This document shows, piece by piece, positions 9,716-10,797 of a stretch of 10,797 bases of DNA. The DNA comes from Monoraphidium neglectum (lineage: Eukaryota; Chlorophyta; Chlorophyceae; Sphaeropleales; Selenastraceae), in the NCBI RefSeq assembly GCF_000611645.1, contig NW_014011595.1, positions 1 to 10,797 of the forward strand, read 5' to 3'. A program made the translations under genes and the position numbers. The notes below the pieces were generated by a model that saw nothing but the letters and a program-made list of their open reading frames with translations, made no database searches and had not been told where the DNA came from. Within the stretch, counting starts at the first letter, position 1. Each line of letters opens with the position of its first letter.

Positions 9716-10656
9716 AGTCAAGAATCTTGTGTAGCACTGGCTCTACTATTTGAGTAATATAGTGGCTGTCTTACATACCATAGCCGTGGCTCCTGACAGT
9801 ACAATACCGTAGATCGTATGGCGAGGAAGGGGGCGGAGGTTCAAGCTGCACATACGTATACACGATTGTATTATCATTATGAGATTTTCACGGCGCTGAA
9901 ACATCGTATCATGCTTGTATGCGGGGGCAAATAGTGTGACTGCACATTACTAATGTGGCGGAGGATGACCATGTGAGCAGCGTGAAGCGCCTATGTTGAC
10001 TTTTGGCGCAGCCCGCCGACTGCCTCCGGCACGGCTTGCTTCTGGCGGCACACAGTGTGGTGTGGTGGGGTCGTCCTTCAATGGATGTGAGATGCACTTG
10101 TACTCACATGTCGGCTCTACAGCAAAAGGTCACTCTCACGCAAATCATGCATGTCTGCTGGTGCCGATGCCAGGGATCCGGCATGCGCCTGCCGTTGCAG
10201 GAAATATGGAAAGGAGCAAACCCCCAAAAGCAAAACTCTCGTGAGCATGGGGTTGACGGGGTGCATGCAAGCAAGCGGCTGAGTGCGATGGGTTTGCCAG
10301 GCACGCGCCAGGGCGCGGCTGCTGCCTTACAAATGCATGTGCTGAGGTGGCGCAGGAAGGAAACCCAAGGGGATGACACGAAAGCATTGTTGGCAGGTGT
10401 GCAGTGGATGCCGTCGGCATCATTTGATGCTACCCCAGATTGTTTGACTTTGAATGGCGGCCCGAGCCAAGGGGCGCTGCACTCCAAGGGTGGCCTCGGT
10501 CGCTGATGCGATTTCGGCCCCGAAAACATTTGCTTGCCATCGCTGCGTTGATTGATTATTGAGTCCCCGCACCCGTGCGCCTTGCGGATGTCCTTGGCCC
10601 CAAGCGGCTCGGCCGGCTGGCTGCGCCAGCTGTGCCCTCGCCGCCCCACCGCCCTC
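9716..10656. other. Intergenic region between the right-edge gene and the nucleotidase gene
   Basis: This stretch should hold the 3' UTR of the right-edge gene and the promoter and 5' UTR of the nucleotidase gene. Positions about 9720-9910 are noticeably richer in A/T than the exons, with a minus-strand ACTATATTA sequence at 9763-9755, roughly 40 bases before the ATG; it might be a TATA-like element but is unproven. Open frames on both strands between 10003 and 10649 show no recognisable domain. Confidence 0.5.
10327..10331 (-). terminator. TGTAA polyadenylation-type signal
   Basis: The minus strand reads TGTAA here, the pentamer that serves as the main poly(A) signal in many chlorophyte green algae. 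It lies about 330 bases after the TGA of the right-edge gene, a plausible 3' UTR length. A five-base match is weak alone. No TGTAA was seen on the minus strand in the 1 kb after the nucleotidase stop. Confidence 0.35.
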
Positions 10657-10797
10657 TCACTCCCCCACTCCCAGCAGCGCTGAGTATGCGTTGACCAGGC
10701 GCGCCGCGGCGGCCTCGTCGCGCCTGCGTTTTTTTTCTTGTATCTTCCGGTATAGGTACTCTCCCCTGCTCAGCGACGGCCCTGCGTACTTCTCGGC
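10657..10797 (-). CDS. C-terminal coding segment of an unrecognised basic protein, partial
   Basis: From the right edge the minus strand is open for 46 codons and then TGA at 10659-10657. The visible end is charged and helical-looking: SLSRGEYLYRKIQEKK, then RRRDEAAAARLVNAYSALLG. The Lys/Arg cluster followed by an Ala/Leu-rich amphipathic stretch could be a helix or coiled coil. I do not recognise the family. The stop overlaps a GTGAGA sequence (GGGGGA|GTGAGA) that could instead be a splice donor, as happens at 605 in the gene at the left edge; in that case the coding part would continue left, for example into the open reading frame between 10649 and 10104. A TGTAA motif at 10331-10327 would suit a 3' UTR if the stop is real. 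It has the same strand as the nucleotidase gene, about 940 bases upstream of it. Confidence 0.6.
   Translation of the reverse strand, partial: AEKYAGPSLSRGEYLYRKIQEKKRRRDEAAAARLVNAYSALLGVGE

Noticed and set aside
9434..9721. Earlier nucleotidase start at TTG 9721
   Set aside because: Eukaryotic nuclear genes use ATG; the ATG at 9715 is the first in frame after a TAG and leaves a good signal peptide.
10003..10506. Plus-strand open frame of 167 codons
   Set aside because: No recognisable domain, low-complexity-free but unlike any family known to me, no supported intron or promoter context, and likely antisense to a 3' UTR.
1..10797. Mobile elements, CRISPR arrays, tRNA or rRNA genes
   Set aside because: No transposase-like or reverse transcriptase-like frames, no long terminal repeats, no regularly spaced repeats and no tRNA-like or rRNA-like sequence were recognised by eye; a covariance-model search was not possible.

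Overview
The window is a piece of a GC-rich, intron-dense eukaryotic nuclear genome, most like a green alga (Chlorophyta, possibly Trebouxiophyceae or Chlorophyceae). This rests on four observations: many short GT-AG introns of about 170-380 bases, GTGAG/GTGCG donors, strongly G/C-ending codons in the exons, and a TGTAA motif in one presumed 3' region. The organism is inferred; no marker gene names it. There are no rRNA, tRNA, CRISPR or transposon features that I can support.

All three genes lie on the minus strand, so they read from right to left. (1) At the right edge (10657-10797) is the last visible coding segment of an unrecognised basic protein. (2) Positions 9715-3801 hold a complete 16-exon gene for a predicted secreted 5'-nucleotidase-type metallophosphoesterase (UshA/CD73 family). 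I rebuilt it exon by exon: every junction keeps phase and the total is 1,890 bases (629 residues plus stop). (3) Positions 2807-234 hold seven exons of an NTF2-like/SnoaL-like protein with a probable organelle transit peptide and at least one membrane helix. Its 3' end lies beyond the left edge of the window.

The spaces between genes (9716-10656 and 2808-3800) look non-coding and presumably hold 3' UTRs and promoters. Introns carry simple repeats (a GT run, GCN repeats, GGTTGGGGT-like repeats, C/G runs).

Nothing suggests that the three genes work together; they look like ordinary single nuclear genes. The most interesting points are within the nucleotidase. A 15-base microexon encodes the core of the GNH catalytic motif. 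The family's catalytic Asp in GNHEFD is read as Ser. Both base-stacking Phe positions are Tyr. One intron probably uses a GC donor. I found no convincing evidence of a previously undescribed system.
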